This document shows positions 33,194-42,550 of a DNA stretch of 64,000 bases, piece by piece. Both the position numbers and the translations under genes were made by a program. The DNA comes from Antarctobacter sediminis (lineage in GTDB: Bacteria > Pseudomonadota > Alphaproteobacteria > Rhodobacterales > Rhodobacteraceae): the NCBI RefSeq assembly GCF_019218285.1, contig NZ_JAHUZG010000002.1:124001-188000 (forward strand), written 5' to 3'. The notes below the pieces were generated by a model that ran no database searches, was not told the DNA's origin, and worked only from the letters and a program-made list of their open reading frames with translations. Every line of letters begins with the position of its first letter. Positions within the stretch are counted from its first letter, which is position 1.

Positions 33194-34006
33194 TCAGCGC
33201 TGCGCCGTCACCACATTCGACACATGCGGAAAGCGGATCGCCTTGCCATCGAAACAGCCCCCCATCCGGTCGAGGAACAACTCGAAACAGGCGTTTCGAC
33301 TGGCGCGATCGAGGCTCGACAGCTTGTCCCCAGTGTGCATTCCGCCCATGGCACCTTCGGCATAGGCGCGCCCGTCTGGATGATGCAGCATCAACCCCAC
33401 GCGTTCGACCCGAATGTTTGAAAACCCGGCTTCGTCGAACAGCGTGCGGATCCGGTCCCCGCCAACCAGGCCGCAAATGGCGCGCACGGCGCGGCCGGCC
33501 TCGGGACCGGCAAAGTGTTCCAGCGCCTCGGCCTGCGCCTGCAACAACGGGTTTTCCTCCAGCCCGGTCGTGACACAAAACGCCACGCGCCCGCCCGGCC
33601 TCAAGACGCGGCGCAGATCGGTCAGCGCAGCGTGCCGATCGGGGAAAAACTGCAAGGCTTGCTGGCAAAAAGCCACGTCAAAGCTGTGATCCGGAAAGGG
33701 CAATTCGCCGGCCAACGCCTGAACAAACCGCGCCTCGATGCCTGTGGCACCAGTTGTTTCACGCGCCACTGACAGCATATCGTTGCTCATATCCGCGCCC
33801 GTCAGGCTTCCGAACCGCCGCCCGGTCGCGATAAGTTCGCGGGTCACGGCCCCGGTGCCGCAGGCAAGGTCGAGGATGTCCTCTCCATCCTTGGGCGCGG
33901 CCCGGGCGATCAGTTCCCGCGCCCATGGCTGAAAAATCACTGGAACCATGACACTGTCGTACCGGCGGGCGAAGGCGCCCGCCGTCGTTTCGGATGCCCC
34001 GGTCAT
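33194..34006 (-). CDS. Class I SAM-dependent methyltransferase (UbiE/Methyltransf_11-like)
   Basis: The 270-residue protein has motif I ILDLACGTGAVT near residue 45, GADMSNDML and FDVAFCQQALQFFPD, then RVLRPGGRVAF, in the order of ubiquinone/menaquinone-type methyltransferases. The substrate is unknown. The ATG at 34006 has an AAAGGAGA ribosome site. It is followed by the metal operon promoter and preceded by an unrelated membrane-protein gene. Confidence 0.87.
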   Translation of the reverse strand: MTGASETTAGAFARRYDSVMVPVIFQPWARELIARAAPKDGEDILDLACGTGAVTRELIATGRRFGSLTGADMSNDMLSVARETTGATGIEARFVQALAGELPFPDHSFDVAFCQQALQFFPDRHAALTDLRRVLRPGGRVAFCVTTGLEENPLLQAQAEALEHFAGPEAGRAVRAICGLVGGDRIRTLFDEAGFSNIRVERVGLMLHHPDGRAYAEGAMGGMHTGDKLSSLDRASRNACFELFLDRMGGCFDGKAIRFPHVSNVVTAQR

Positions 34007-34064
34007 CGCTGGTCTCCTTTTCCAGACAGGGGGCAATCATACCATACCCACGCGACCGACGGAC

Positions 34065-34775
34065 CTAGCCGTCTTTTGGTGTCGCATCCCCTGCCCCGGC
34101 CGACCGGAATGCAACGCCATGCGCCTCGCAGGCGGTCAGCAGCACCTCGATCCCTTTTTCAAATGCATCACCCGGGATGACCCAGCGCTCGCCATCCGTG
34201 CCCACCAGCGCAACGCCGCGACTTTCGCGCGACACCATCAAAGCCCCGGCTGCCCCCGGCTGACCGGCGGCCACCAGCAGGGGCGCCAAGGGGCGGATCT
34301 TGCGCACCAGATCGCCGCGCCATGGCTCCACCGCCTCGATCCGGTCAAAGCGCATTTCGACATGGCGCAGTCCTGTGTCCGCACGCAGCCCCTTTGCATC
34401 GATGTTCAACGCAAAGGCATCGCGTCGCCAACCGATTACCAAAAGCGCAACGAACACTGCCCCCACCGGCCAGACCAGTACCGACGAGGGATGCAGGCCA
34501 CCTTCGATCCGCGAGGCGATCAATGGCACGCCGAAAAACGCCGAAACCAGCACAAGACCCATCATGTCCGGGCCGATCACCGCGGCCCCCCGGCGATAGC
34601 GCAAAGCCCCATGGGCAGGCGCGGGCACGGGCCAGAAAGCATACACCGCCAGAGACAAGGCCAGCACCGCAGCCGATCCAAACCACGGTAACGCCCCCAA
34701 TGTTGCGACAAAGCCAATCCCCAAGGTCACGCTGAACAAGCGTTGAAACAACAGGTGAATGCCCCGGTTCGTCAT
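34065..34775 (-). CDS. Membrane protein of unknown function
   Basis: The 236-residue product has four hydrophobic segments (about 12-32, 36-50, 70-90, 100-118), then a ~115-residue soluble domain that reads like a PH-like/bPH2 beta-rich fold (VEMRFDRIEAVEPWRGDLV). An AAAGGAGA ribosome site supports the ATG at 34775. I recognise no named family with confidence and cannot assign a role. Confidence 0.65.
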   Translation of the reverse strand: MTNRGIHLLFQRLFSVTLGIGFVATLGALPWFGSAAVLALSLAVYAFWPVPAPAHGALRYRRGAAVIGPDMMGLVLVSAFFGVPLIASRIEGGLHPSSVLVWPVGAVFVALLVIGWRRDAFALNIDAKGLRADTGLRHVEMRFDRIEAVEPWRGDLVRKIRPLAPLLVAAGQPGAAGALMVSRESRGVALVGTDGERWVIPGDAFEKGIEVLLTACEAHGVAFRSAGAGDATPKDG

Positions 34776-34854
34776 CCGCAGTCTCCTTTGCAACAAGAGA
34801 CTGGCACAGCACCGCCATCCCGGCCTTGCCCTGCATCAAGAAGGGTAAGTCACG

Positions 34855-37398
34855 TCAGGACTGGCCAAAGGCCTTGCGCACGGCCTTGAGCAACTCGGCG
34901 CGGGGCACCGGCTTCATCAGGCGAATGTCCTCGGGGCGCAGCCCATTGCCGTGTACGGTGGCCTCTGCCGCATAGCCGGACATGAAGATCATCGGCAGGT
35001 CGGGATCCATCTCCCGCACGGCCCGCGCCAACCCGGTGCCCTGCAAGGTGCCCGGCATGACGATGTCGGTAATCAGCAGATCAAAGGCGGACGCCTCTTG
35101 ATATTTGGTCATGGCCTCGTCCCCGCTGGCCGCCGGCGTGACCTGATAGCCCGCCGCGCCAAGCGTCACCTGCAACATCTCACGCACAGCCGTGTCATCC
35201 TCGACCAAGAGGATCCGCTTGCCCTGCAAACCGTCCTCAGCCTGATCGGGCACATGTTTCGACGCATCCGTCACCGGCGCATTGGTCGCCGGGAAATAGA
35301 GCTTGAAGGTCGTGCCCTCTCCCGGTTCGGAATAGACCTGAACCGTGCCACCGGATTGCTTGACGAAGCCTTCGACCATCGACAGACCGATCCCCGATCC
35401 TTTGCCCGGCCCCTTGGTGGTAAAAAAGGGGTCAAATATCTGGGCCATGGTCTCGGCATCCATGCCCTTGCCGGTGTCACTAACCGCCAGCATGACATAG
35501 CGGCCCGGTGTCAGTTCCTTGTCCCGACTGTCTATATAGGCCTCGTCAATGCGGGTGTTGGCGGTTTCGATTGTCAGTTTGCCATGACCTTCCATCGCGT
35601 CCCGGGCATTCAGCAACAGGTTCAGCAAGGCGCTCTCGATCGAAGCGGCGTCCAGACGGACCTGCCAGAGCCCCGCCAGAAGCGACACCTCGATTTCGAC
35701 CGTGGCCGGAAGGCCGCGCCGCATCCAGTTCTTGGCGTGGCGCACCACCTCGTTCAGATCCAGCGGCTCTGGGTCCAGCCGCGCGCGGCGGGCAAAGGCC
35801 AACATCCCCTGTGTCAGTTCGGCCCCGCGCCGCGAGGCCTCCAGCGCCGAGTCGATCATCCGCGCCTGTTTCGGTTCTGTCACCTCGTCTTCAAGCAATT
35901 CGAGATTGCCCATGACGACCGCCAACAGGTTGTTGAAGTCATGGGCAATACCGCCGGTCAGCTGCCCGATGCTTTCCATCCGCTGCGCGCGATGCGCCAG
36001 TCCGGCCTGACGATCGGCCTCTTCGCGCGCCGCGACTTCGTTGGTGACATCCACCACGACGCCATCGACGCGGTACGTTCCGTCGCCAAGCGGGGTGGCA
36101 TTGCCGTGAAAGTCGATCCAAGCGTAGGGCACTTTCATCCGGGTATAGATGGGCTTTCCGCTGCGCACGTTTTCCAGCATCATCGCAGTGACTTCGGCGA
36201 TTTTCTCGGGCGGCTTGCCGCGCTCCAGAAGGCCCGGATTGTCATAGGCCTCTTGCGGTTCCACCCCCCAATAGGTCTTGCAGTTGTCGCTGAGATACAA
36301 ATGCCGGACCACGCCCGTTTCGGACCATATGCCTTGATAGATCATGCCGGGAAAGCCTTCGGACGCGATCTTGAGCCGCTCCCGCGCCTCGTCCCGGGCC
36401 ACTTCCATCTGTAGGACGTCGGTCAGATCCTGCATGGTGGCAACCACCCGCAACTCACCGGTTTCCGGGTCTATGTGATTGGTCCAATGGGCGTGCAGAT
36501 GGCGCAGTGCCCCGTCGGACTTTCGAAAGATCCGCACGTCCAGCGGCGTGGGACGGTCACGCAGATTGCCGGAGGCCACACTGGCCTTCTTGAAAGCGTC
36601 GACGTCGTCGGGATGCAAAAGATCAATGAACTCACGCATAGGCACCGGCCCCGGTGCCCGGTCGGTCAACCCGCAGATCTCCAGCGTGCGCGCGTCGAAA
36701 TTGGTGAACCCGCTGCCGTGAACCGTGTCCGAAAACCCCATGCCCGAAGCGTACAGCGCAAGGCCAAGTCGTTCGTTCAGGGCGTTGGTTTCGGTGATGC
36801 GCCGCGCCATGCGATAGGCCAGTGCGATGATCTGCCATGTCGCCAGGATCGATACCAGCCCGAGGATGAAAATGAACGTCAGCCCGGTCAAGCTGAAACC
36901 CGGCTGACCGGCGGCGGATCTGAACAGGCCCAAGGCAAGGATCGGGATCGCTTGCGCCACGATGAAGCCGCCCAGCAAGGCCCAGATCGCGCGCGACGGG
37001 ATCATGGGCCAATCTGCTGGTGGCAGGAAAAACCGGACCAGCATGCCCACGGCAACAAGGCTGAGATGCACCAGCACGCCGATCACCTGCCCCGCCAGAG
37101 GGCCGCCTTCGGCAATTCGGTAGAGCGCGCTGATCAGCGCGGCAACAGCCCCGCCCCAAGGACCGCCCAGATAGCCCGCAATCACCAGCGGCCCCGGCTT
37201 GGCGGACATCGGAACGGCGACGCCTTCGATCTCAAAGGCGCTTATCCCCAGAAAGACCACAAGCACGCCAAGCACGAGCCCCACCAGCGCCTGTCGCCAG
37301 ATCTCGTGCCGCTGGATCGCGGGGAGTGTAAAGACAAGCTGGCAAAACACACCGGCCAGCGTCAGGGCCGTCAGGCTCTGGATGCCGGGAACGATCAC
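34855..37398 (-). CDS. LytS-like membrane hybrid histidine kinase (5TM, PAS, HisKA, HATPase, REC)
   Basis: The 847-residue protein starts with a 5TM-5TMR_LYT membrane module (about 5-200). Two PAS domains follow (about 210-330 and 345-460). Next come a HisKA domain with His in GGIAHDFNNLLA near 487, an HATPase (SDTGKGM, KGSGIGLSM) to ~705, and a C-terminal receiver with Asp in LLITDIVMP. It is an FixL/blue-light-kinase-like hybrid of unknown signal. The stand-alone receiver gene 67 bp upstream on the same strand is a likely partner. Confidence 0.9.
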   Translation of the reverse strand: MIVPGIQSLTALTLAGVFCQLVFTLPAIQRHEIWRQALVGLVLGVLVVFLGISAFEIEGVAVPMSAKPGPLVIAGYLGGPWGGAVAALISALYRIAEGGPLAGQVIGVLVHLSLVAVGMLVRFFLPPADWPMIPSRAIWALLGGFIVAQAIPILALGLFRSAAGQPGFSLTGLTFIFILGLVSILATWQIIALAYRMARRITETNALNERLGLALYASGMGFSDTVHGSGFTNFDARTLEICGLTDRAPGPVPMREFIDLLHPDDVDAFKKASVASGNLRDRPTPLDVRIFRKSDGALRHLHAHWTNHIDPETGELRVVATMQDLTDVLQMEVARDEARERLKIASEGFPGMIYQGIWSETGVVRHLYLSDNCKTYWGVEPQEAYDNPGLLERGKPPEKIAEVTAMMLENVRSGKPIYTRMKVPYAWIDFHGNATPLGDGTYRVDGVVVDVTNEVAAREEADRQAGLAHRAQRMESIGQLTGGIAHDFNNLLAVVMGNLELLEDEVTEPKQARMIDSALEASRRGAELTQGMLAFARRARLDPEPLDLNEVVRHAKNWMRRGLPATVEIEVSLLAGLWQVRLDAASIESALLNLLLNARDAMEGHGKLTIETANTRIDEAYIDSRDKELTPGRYVMLAVSDTGKGMDAETMAQIFDPFFTTKGPGKGSGIGLSMVEGFVKQSGGTVQVYSEPGEGTTFKLYFPATNAPVTDASKHVPDQAEDGLQGKRILLVEDDTAVREMLQVTLGAAGYQVTPAASGDEAMTKYQEASAFDLLITDIVMPGTLQGTGLARAVREMDPDLPMIFMSGYAAEATVHGNGLRPEDIRLMKPVPRAELLKAVRKAFGQS

Positions 37399-37465
37399 TT
37401 GCCCTGTCTCCGCCGAGAGGCATTCCCGACGAACGGGCAGACCGTCCAGCGCCGCGCCCGGGTGG

Positions 37466-37864
37466 TCATTCCGCGCTCATGCTGGCCAGAAGGTCCGCCT
37501 CTTCTTCGAGCAGCGTCATGAACTTGGCCTTCGCGATGGGCTTGAAGATATTGCGTCCGACGCTGAGTTCGCGGGCCGAGGCAATCAAGCCTGCCGCGAT
37601 CATCGGCGCGCTGTCGCCGCCTGTCATGAACCGAAGTCGGACCGGTCGCGGCAGATCCTTCAGCCGATCAACCACTTCGATTCCATCGACAATCGGCATG
37701 TTGATATCAATCAGCAGCAGCGCCGCATTGGTGCCCGAGGTCGCCGCCTCGATCAAATCGCGACCGTTTGTGCAGGTTTCAACCGTCCATCCCGCGCGCA
37801 GGCACATGGTTGAAAGAAGATCTAAAAATCCCTCGTTGTCATCGGCAATGATCACGTGGGGCAT
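37466..37864 (-). CDS. Single-domain response regulator
   Basis: The 132-residue CheY-like receiver has the acidic pair in IIADDNEGF, the acceptor Asp in LLLIDINMP near residue 53 and Lys in IFKPIA near 109, but no output domain. It probably relays phosphate or sequesters it within the adjacent hybrid-kinase system. The product ends shortly after the receiver fold. Confidence 0.88.
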   Translation of the reverse strand: MPHVIIADDNEGFLDLLSTMCLRAGWTVETCTNGRDLIEAATSGTNAALLLIDINMPIVDGIEVVDRLKDLPRPVRLRFMTGGDSAPMIAAGLIASARELSVGRNIFKPIAKAKFMTLLEEEADLLASMSAE

Positions 37865-38134
37865 GGTTAATCACCGTCATTCAATCGAACGCCCCAACGG
37901 TACCGCGCATGTCTTTTTTGTAAAGGGGGGCGGCACGGACCCGAAAAGACAGTCGGGCAAATCACGCAAAATACACGGTAAGCGACTGAATTATCCGACA
38001 CCGCATATTTTTTCACACCCTAGGCTCGAGAATGAGAATTGGCCATTCCGCCTTTATCGGCGTGGCATTTGACGCCGAAAATGTGATGGCACGGGCAATT
38101 GACGCCAACTGGTTTTACCACCAAATGCGCGGTC
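37865..38134. other. Noncoding region upstream of the response regulator
   Basis: About 270 bp of relatively AT-rich sequence with T-runs near 37913 and 38007. No gene or exact EcfG promoter was seen. It probably holds the response-regulator promoter. Confidence 0.45.
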
Positions 38135-38500
38135 ATGAACGCGCGCAACAAGCAATCCATCTGGTGGATCAGGACCGGTTTGGCCCTGCTGATCGCGCTT
38201 GCCCTGTCGCTGGGCGCCGGGGCCCGGCTGCCGCAAGGCGTGGCGCCTGCGAACGCAATGGCACAAGAAAGCCTTGTCCGGTTAGCGGTTGCGTCACCCG
38301 AGCAGCGCCTTGAACTGCGCCGTGGTGAACTGCCTGCGGTTCCCGCGGGCGGCGGCACGGACAGCGATCCGCTGCTTGTCCCTGCCCTGCAACGACCGCC
38401 GGCAAACCGCTTGCGCCAAACGGCGGTCCCACGGGCACCCCCGGCTCTGGCCAGCCGGGCGGCGCGTGCCCACCCGGTCCGCGCACCACCATTCGCATGA
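38135..38500 (+). CDS. Possible small membrane-anchored protein before secDF
   Basis: A frame of 121 codons starts at 38135 with positive residues followed by a strong hydrophobic segment (about 14-33), then a Pro/Ala/Arg-rich tail without a recognisable domain. The ribosome site is poor and the tail could be out-of-frame GC-rich sequence, so I hold this lightly. If real it would be a signal-anchored protein 117 bp upstream of secDF. Confidence 0.35.
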   Translation: MNARNKQSIWWIRTGLALLIALALSLGAGARLPQGVAPANAMAQESLVRLAVASPEQRLELRRGELPAVPAGGGTDSDPLLVPALQRPPANRLRQTAVPRAPPALASRAARAHPVRAPPFA

Positions 38501-38617
38501 TCTCCTGACGTCCGAACTGCCCCCTCCCCGGGGCGCACCGGGCGCTTTTGCCATTCAGACCACCTGAAACGGACAGGCAGACCGAGGCCGCGCGCCCGCG
38601 CCTGTCATGGAGAGATC

Positions 38618-41194
38618 ATGAAAAGACCAACTTTGCTGAAACGCCTCGGCGTTTGGGGCATCTGCCTGCTGTGCCTGTGGCTGGCATTGCCCAATGCTTT
38701 TTACAACCGTGTCGACACCTACAATACCGCAGCGGAAAACACTGCGATCACCGCGCCCGAGGGCTGGCCAAATTGGCTGCCAACTTCTTTGGTCAATCTT
38801 GGGCTGGACCTGCGCGGCGGCGCCCATCTGCTGGCCGAGGTGGACACGCAAGAGGTCATCTCCAAACGCCTGGACGCTCTGTGGCCCGACTTGCGGGACG
38901 CGTTGCGCGCCGAGGGCGGCACAGAGAGCCGGGTTCGTCGGTTGGACGCCCCAGAGGGCGAACTGCGCGTTTCCCTGACCCCGGACATTGCCGCCCGTGC
39001 CGAACAGGTCGCCAGCGGTTTCGCCACTCGGGTTGTAACCCCGACGGGTGCCACCGACCTTGACCTTGCCATCGCGCTGGACGGGGACACCCTGATCCTG
39101 CGCTATTCCGAGGCTGGGACCACGGCCCTGACGGATCAGCTTGTGGCGCAAAGCCTTGAGGTCGTGCGCCGCCGCATCGACGAGGCCGGCACCCGCGAAC
39201 CGACAATCCTGCGGCAAGGCAGCGACCGGATCCTGATCGAAGTGCCCGGTTTCTCCGACGCAGACGCTTTGAAGGCGCTGATCGGCACAACGGCGCAACT
39301 GTCGTTTCACCCTGTCCTGACAGACCCCAGCGCTGATGCCATGGTTTTGCCCGCCGCCGACCAGCCAGAGACCACCTACCGCCTTGACCCGCGCCCGGTG
39401 GTATCGGGCCAGCAGCTGACCGATGCACAGGCGACCTTTGACCAGAACGGGCGGCCCGCCGTATCTTTCCGCTTCGACGCATCGGGCGCGCGGGCTTTCG
39501 GCGCTTTCACTGCCAGCCATGTCGGCAGCCCCTTCGCCATCGTCCTTGACGACGAGGTGCTGTCCGCCCCGGTCATCCAAAGCCACATTGCTGGCGGCAA
39601 CGGTATCATCACCGGGCAATTTTCAACCGAGGACAGCACCCGGCTGGCCACTCTGCTGCGCGCAGGGTCCCTGCCAGCAGACCTGACCTTTCTGGAGGAA
39701 AAGACCGTTGGTCCGGAACTGGGCAGCGACAGCATCGCCGCAGGGTTAAAGGCGGCATTGGCAGGGTTGGTCGCCGTTTGCGTGCTGATGGTTGGCTGTT
39801 ATGGGGGGCTGGGCCTGATGGCGGTCGGCGCGCTGGCGATCAACATGGTGATCCTCATGGCCGTGCTGACCGTGGTCGGCGCCACCCTGACCCTGCCCGG
39901 AATGGCGGGGCTGGTCCTGACGCTGGGCATGGCGGTGGACGCCAACGTGCTGATCTTTGAACGTATCCGAGAAGAGGCCCGCAAGGAACGCAACCTTTGG
40001 CGCGCCGTAGGCAACGGCTTTGACAATGCGTTTTCCTCGATCCTTGACGCCAATATCACCGGCCTGCTGACGGCGGGCCTGATGTTCTGGCTGGGGGCCG
40101 GGCCGGTTCGCGGCTTTGCCGTGACGCTGGGACTGGGCATCCTGACCTCGATGTTCACGGCGCTGGTGGTGACCAAGCTGATCCTGCAAGGCTGGCTGGA
40201 GTGGCGCCACCCCAAGGTGCTGCCCCTGAACGGGCTGTTCCGGTTCCTAAATGCGCGGCCGGTGTTGGATTTCTTCCGCCTGCAATGGGTCACTTTGGGG
40301 GCTTCGGCGCTTGCGGTCCTCGCCTCTGCCGCGCTGATCGCGACACTTGGCCTGAACCTTGGCATTGATTTCACCGGCGGCACCAGCTTGCGGATAGAAA
40401 CCCCGCACCTGCTTCAATTCGATGCCTACCGCAGTGCACTGGACGGGCTGGGCCTGACCGACGTCGCCCTGTCCGAGGTGTTCAGTCCCGGTTCCGGGGG
40501 CGACAGCCATGTCGCAACCCTGCGGATCGCCGCCGAGGGCATTGCGACCCTGTCGGCCGAACAGATGGCGGCGGTGCGCGCCGCCCTGTGGAGTGTGGAC
40601 CCCGACCTTGCCTTTACCGCCAGCGAAACCATCGGGGGCAAGGTCTCGCCCGAGCTGGTTCGGGCCGCCCTGATGGCCATTTCCGGCGGCGTCCTGTCGA
40701 TCCTTGGCTATGTCTGGTTGCGGTTCGAATGGCAGTTCGCCTTGGGCGCGGTGATGGCGCTGGCCCATGATGTCATCCTGACTTTGGGTCTGTTCGCCCT
40801 GCTGGGATTGAAGATCGACCTCGCCTTCGTGGCGGCATTGCTGACCATCCTTGGCTATTCGATCAACGACACAGTGGTGGTCTTTGACCGCGTGCGCGAG
40901 AACCTGCGCCGGCATGTCGCCCTGCCATTGCGCGACGTGATGAACCTCTCGGCCTGCGAAACGCTTAGCCGGACGCTGCTGACCTCGGCCACGACGCTGG
41001 GGGCGCTTGTGGCGCTGTTGGTGCTGGGCGGCGATGTGATCCGCGGTTTTGCGCTGGCCATCACTTTTGGCGTGCTCGTGGGGACTTACTCTTCGATCTA
41101 CGTTGCCAAAAACATCGTGCTGTTCCTCGGCGTGGATCGCAGACCCGTCGAATACCGCCGGATCAAGGGGCAGTTCGACCATATCGAGGCCTGA
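38618..41194 (+). CDS. secDF: Fused protein translocase SecDF
   Basis: The 858-residue polypeptide joins SecD (about 1-540) and SecF (about 550-858). Each half has a leading helix, a large periplasmic domain (SecD with LDLRGGAHLLAEVD near 63-76; SecF with GIDFTGGTSLRIE near 585) and a five-helix RND bundle (AVDANVLIFERIREE; GYSINDTVVVFDRVREN). It uses proton motive force to help pull secreted proteins from the Sec channel. Most alphaproteobacteria encode SecD and SecF separately near yajC, which is not seen here, so this may be an extra copy. Confidence 0.9.
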   Translation: MKRPTLLKRLGVWGICLLCLWLALPNAFYNRVDTYNTAAENTAITAPEGWPNWLPTSLVNLGLDLRGGAHLLAEVDTQEVISKRLDALWPDLRDALRAEGGTESRVRRLDAPEGELRVSLTPDIAARAEQVASGFATRVVTPTGATDLDLAIALDGDTLILRYSEAGTTALTDQLVAQSLEVVRRRIDEAGTREPTILRQGSDRILIEVPGFSDADALKALIGTTAQLSFHPVLTDPSADAMVLPAADQPETTYRLDPRPVVSGQQLTDAQATFDQNGRPAVSFRFDASGARAFGAFTASHVGSPFAIVLDDEVLSAPVIQSHIAGGNGIITGQFSTEDSTRLATLLRAGSLPADLTFLEEKTVGPELGSDSIAAGLKAALAGLVAVCVLMVGCYGGLGLMAVGALAINMVILMAVLTVVGATLTLPGMAGLVLTLGMAVDANVLIFERIREEARKERNLWRAVGNGFDNAFSSILDANITGLLTAGLMFWLGAGPVRGFAVTLGLGILTSMFTALVVTKLILQGWLEWRHPKVLPLNGLFRFLNARPVLDFFRLQWVTLGASALAVLASAALIATLGLNLGIDFTGGTSLRIETPHLLQFDAYRSALDGLGLTDVALSEVFSPGSGGDSHVATLRIAAEGIATLSAEQMAAVRAALWSVDPDLAFTASETIGGKVSPELVRAALMAISGGVLSILGYVWLRFEWQFALGAVMALAHDVILTLGLFALLGLKIDLAFVAALLTILGYSINDTVVVFDRVRENLRRHVALPLRDVMNLSACETLSRTLLTSATTLGALVALLVLGGDVIRGFALAITFGVLVGTYSSIYVAKNIVLFLGVDRRPVEYRRIKGQFDHIEA

Positions 41195-41199
41195 CACCC

Positions 41200-41231
41200 T
41201 GCCCGGCCGCGCCGCCTGTTGCGGCCGGGCA
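41200..41231 (+). terminator. Hairpin after secDF
   Basis: An 11-bp perfect GC stem (41200-41210 / 41221-41231) follows the stop, but lacks a clear T-run. Confidence 0.5.
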
Positions 41232-41250
41232 ATTCCAGCGGCGGCGACAG

Positions 41251-41270
41251 CGCATAATTTAATGTATGCG
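41251..41270. promoter_or_regulatory. Putative GntR operator, CGCATA-N8-TATGCG
   Basis: A perfect 6-bp inverted repeat upstream of the dehydrogenase operon. A near-identical site occurs upstream of dctP at 48426. Confidence 0.65.
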
Positions 41271-41279
41271 TTATTTTAT

Positions 41280-41309
41280 TTGACAATGCATCGGCGCACT
41301 CGGTAAAGC
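41280..41309 (+). promoter_or_regulatory. Promoter of the sugar-acid catabolic operon
   Basis: TTGACA at 41280-41285 with a TAAAGC-like -10 at 41304-41309. The 12-bp word TTGACAATGCAT recurs inverted upstream of dctP. Confidence 0.5.
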
Positions 41310-41416
41310 TTGCCGAGACCCGGACACTGCATCAGTATTTCCCCTGCACAGCGAAACGATTGCGGAAAGACTGGCGGCGGGTACGGATGTGATCGACCGC
41401 ATGCACTGGAGGCCCG

Positions 41417-42535
41417 ATGAACAAACAGCTGACGATCGCCCTGATCAAGGGGGATGGCATCGGCGTCGATGTCTCTAACGCGACATGCGAAATCATGGCG
41501 GCGGCGCTGGACCGGGCCGCCGCCCCAGCCCTGCTATTCGACGAAATCCGCGCGGGTGCCGGGTATTTCGCTGAAACCGGGCGCGACATCGAACCGGACG
41601 GCGAAGACCGCGCCGGAGCCGCGGATGCGATCTTTCTGGGGGCCATCGGCCTGCCCTCGATCCGCCACGCGGACGGCACTGAAATCAGCCCGCACCTGCG
41701 CCTGCGCGACCGGTTCGGGCTTTATGCCGGGGTGCGCCCGGTCAAGGCCTACCCCAATGCGCCGCAGCGCCTAGCCGATCCGCGCGCGGCGGGGATCGAC
41801 ATGGTGATCCTGCGCGAAAGCACCGAAGGCCTGTTCTATTCCGCGGCCGCTCATGGGCGCAGCGACGTGCGCGGCGACGAAGAGGTGCGCGACACGCTGC
41901 GCATCACCCGCGCCACCACCGAGAAATTGCACCGGTTCGGATTTCGCCTTGCACAGAAACGCAAGGCCAAGGGGCGTCCCGGACGCCTGACCTGTGTCGA
42001 CAAGGCCAACGTTTTCACCTCCATGGCGTTTTTCCGCAAGATCTATGATGAAATCGCCCCCGAGTTCCCCGAGATCGAAACCGGCTATGCCTATGTGGAC
42101 GCGCAGGCGCTGAACCTGATCCGCAGCCCGTGGGAGGCCGACGTTCTGGTGATGGAAAACATGTTCGGCGACATCCTGTCGGACCTTGCCGGCGGGTTGG
42201 TCGGCGGCATGGGCATGGCCGCCTGCGCCGAGATCGGAGACAGCACCGGCCTGTTCCAACCGGCGCACGGGTCGGCCCCGGACATCATGGGGCAAGACAA
42301 GGCCAACCCGCTGGCCGCGATCCTGTCCGGTGCGCTGATGCTGGACTACCTTGCCGAAAAATCCGGAAACCCGGCCTATGCGCAGGCCGCACAACGGATC
42401 GAGGCGGCGGTCGACGCAGGGTTCGCCGCCAACCGGTTGCGCCCGATGGAATTCGGCGGTGACATGGGCACACGGGCCGTGACCGATGCATTGCTGTCGC
42501 TGATCGCCGCGGGTGCGCCCGTCGAAACCGCCTGA
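41417..42535 (+). CDS. Isopropylmalate/tartrate dehydrogenase-like beta-decarboxylating dehydrogenase
   Basis: The 372-residue protein has the complete family signature: KGDGIG at 10-15, RESTEGLFY near 132, DKANVF and ENMFGDILSDLAGGLVGGMG near 240, and PAHGSAPDIMG near 276. It should oxidise a 2-hydroxy acid with NAD and metal. Context (sugar-acid kinase and aldolase) argues against leucine synthesis. PdxA2, the usual oxidase of phospho-threonate pathways, shares this fold, so the enzyme may substitute for it. D-malate or tartrate dehydrogenase is the alternative. Confidence 0.82.
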   Translation: MNKQLTIALIKGDGIGVDVSNATCEIMAAALDRAAAPALLFDEIRAGAGYFAETGRDIEPDGEDRAGAADAIFLGAIGLPSIRHADGTEISPHLRLRDRFGLYAGVRPVKAYPNAPQRLADPRAAGIDMVILRESTEGLFYSAAAHGRSDVRGDEEVRDTLRITRATTEKLHRFGFRLAQKRKAKGRPGRLTCVDKANVFTSMAFFRKIYDEIAPEFPEIETGYAYVDAQALNLIRSPWEADVLVMENMFGDILSDLAGGLVGGMGMAACAEIGDSTGLFQPAHGSAPDIMGQDKANPLAAILSGALMLDYLAEKSGNPAYAQAAQRIEAAVDAGFAANRLRPMEFGGDMGTRAVTDALLSLIAAGAPVETA

Positions 42536-42550
42536 ACAGGAGGCCCGACC

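Noticed and set aside
41417-42535. Leucine biosynthesis leuB
   Set aside because: The protein has the shared fold and motifs, but its neighbours are sugar-acid genes and no leu genes are near.
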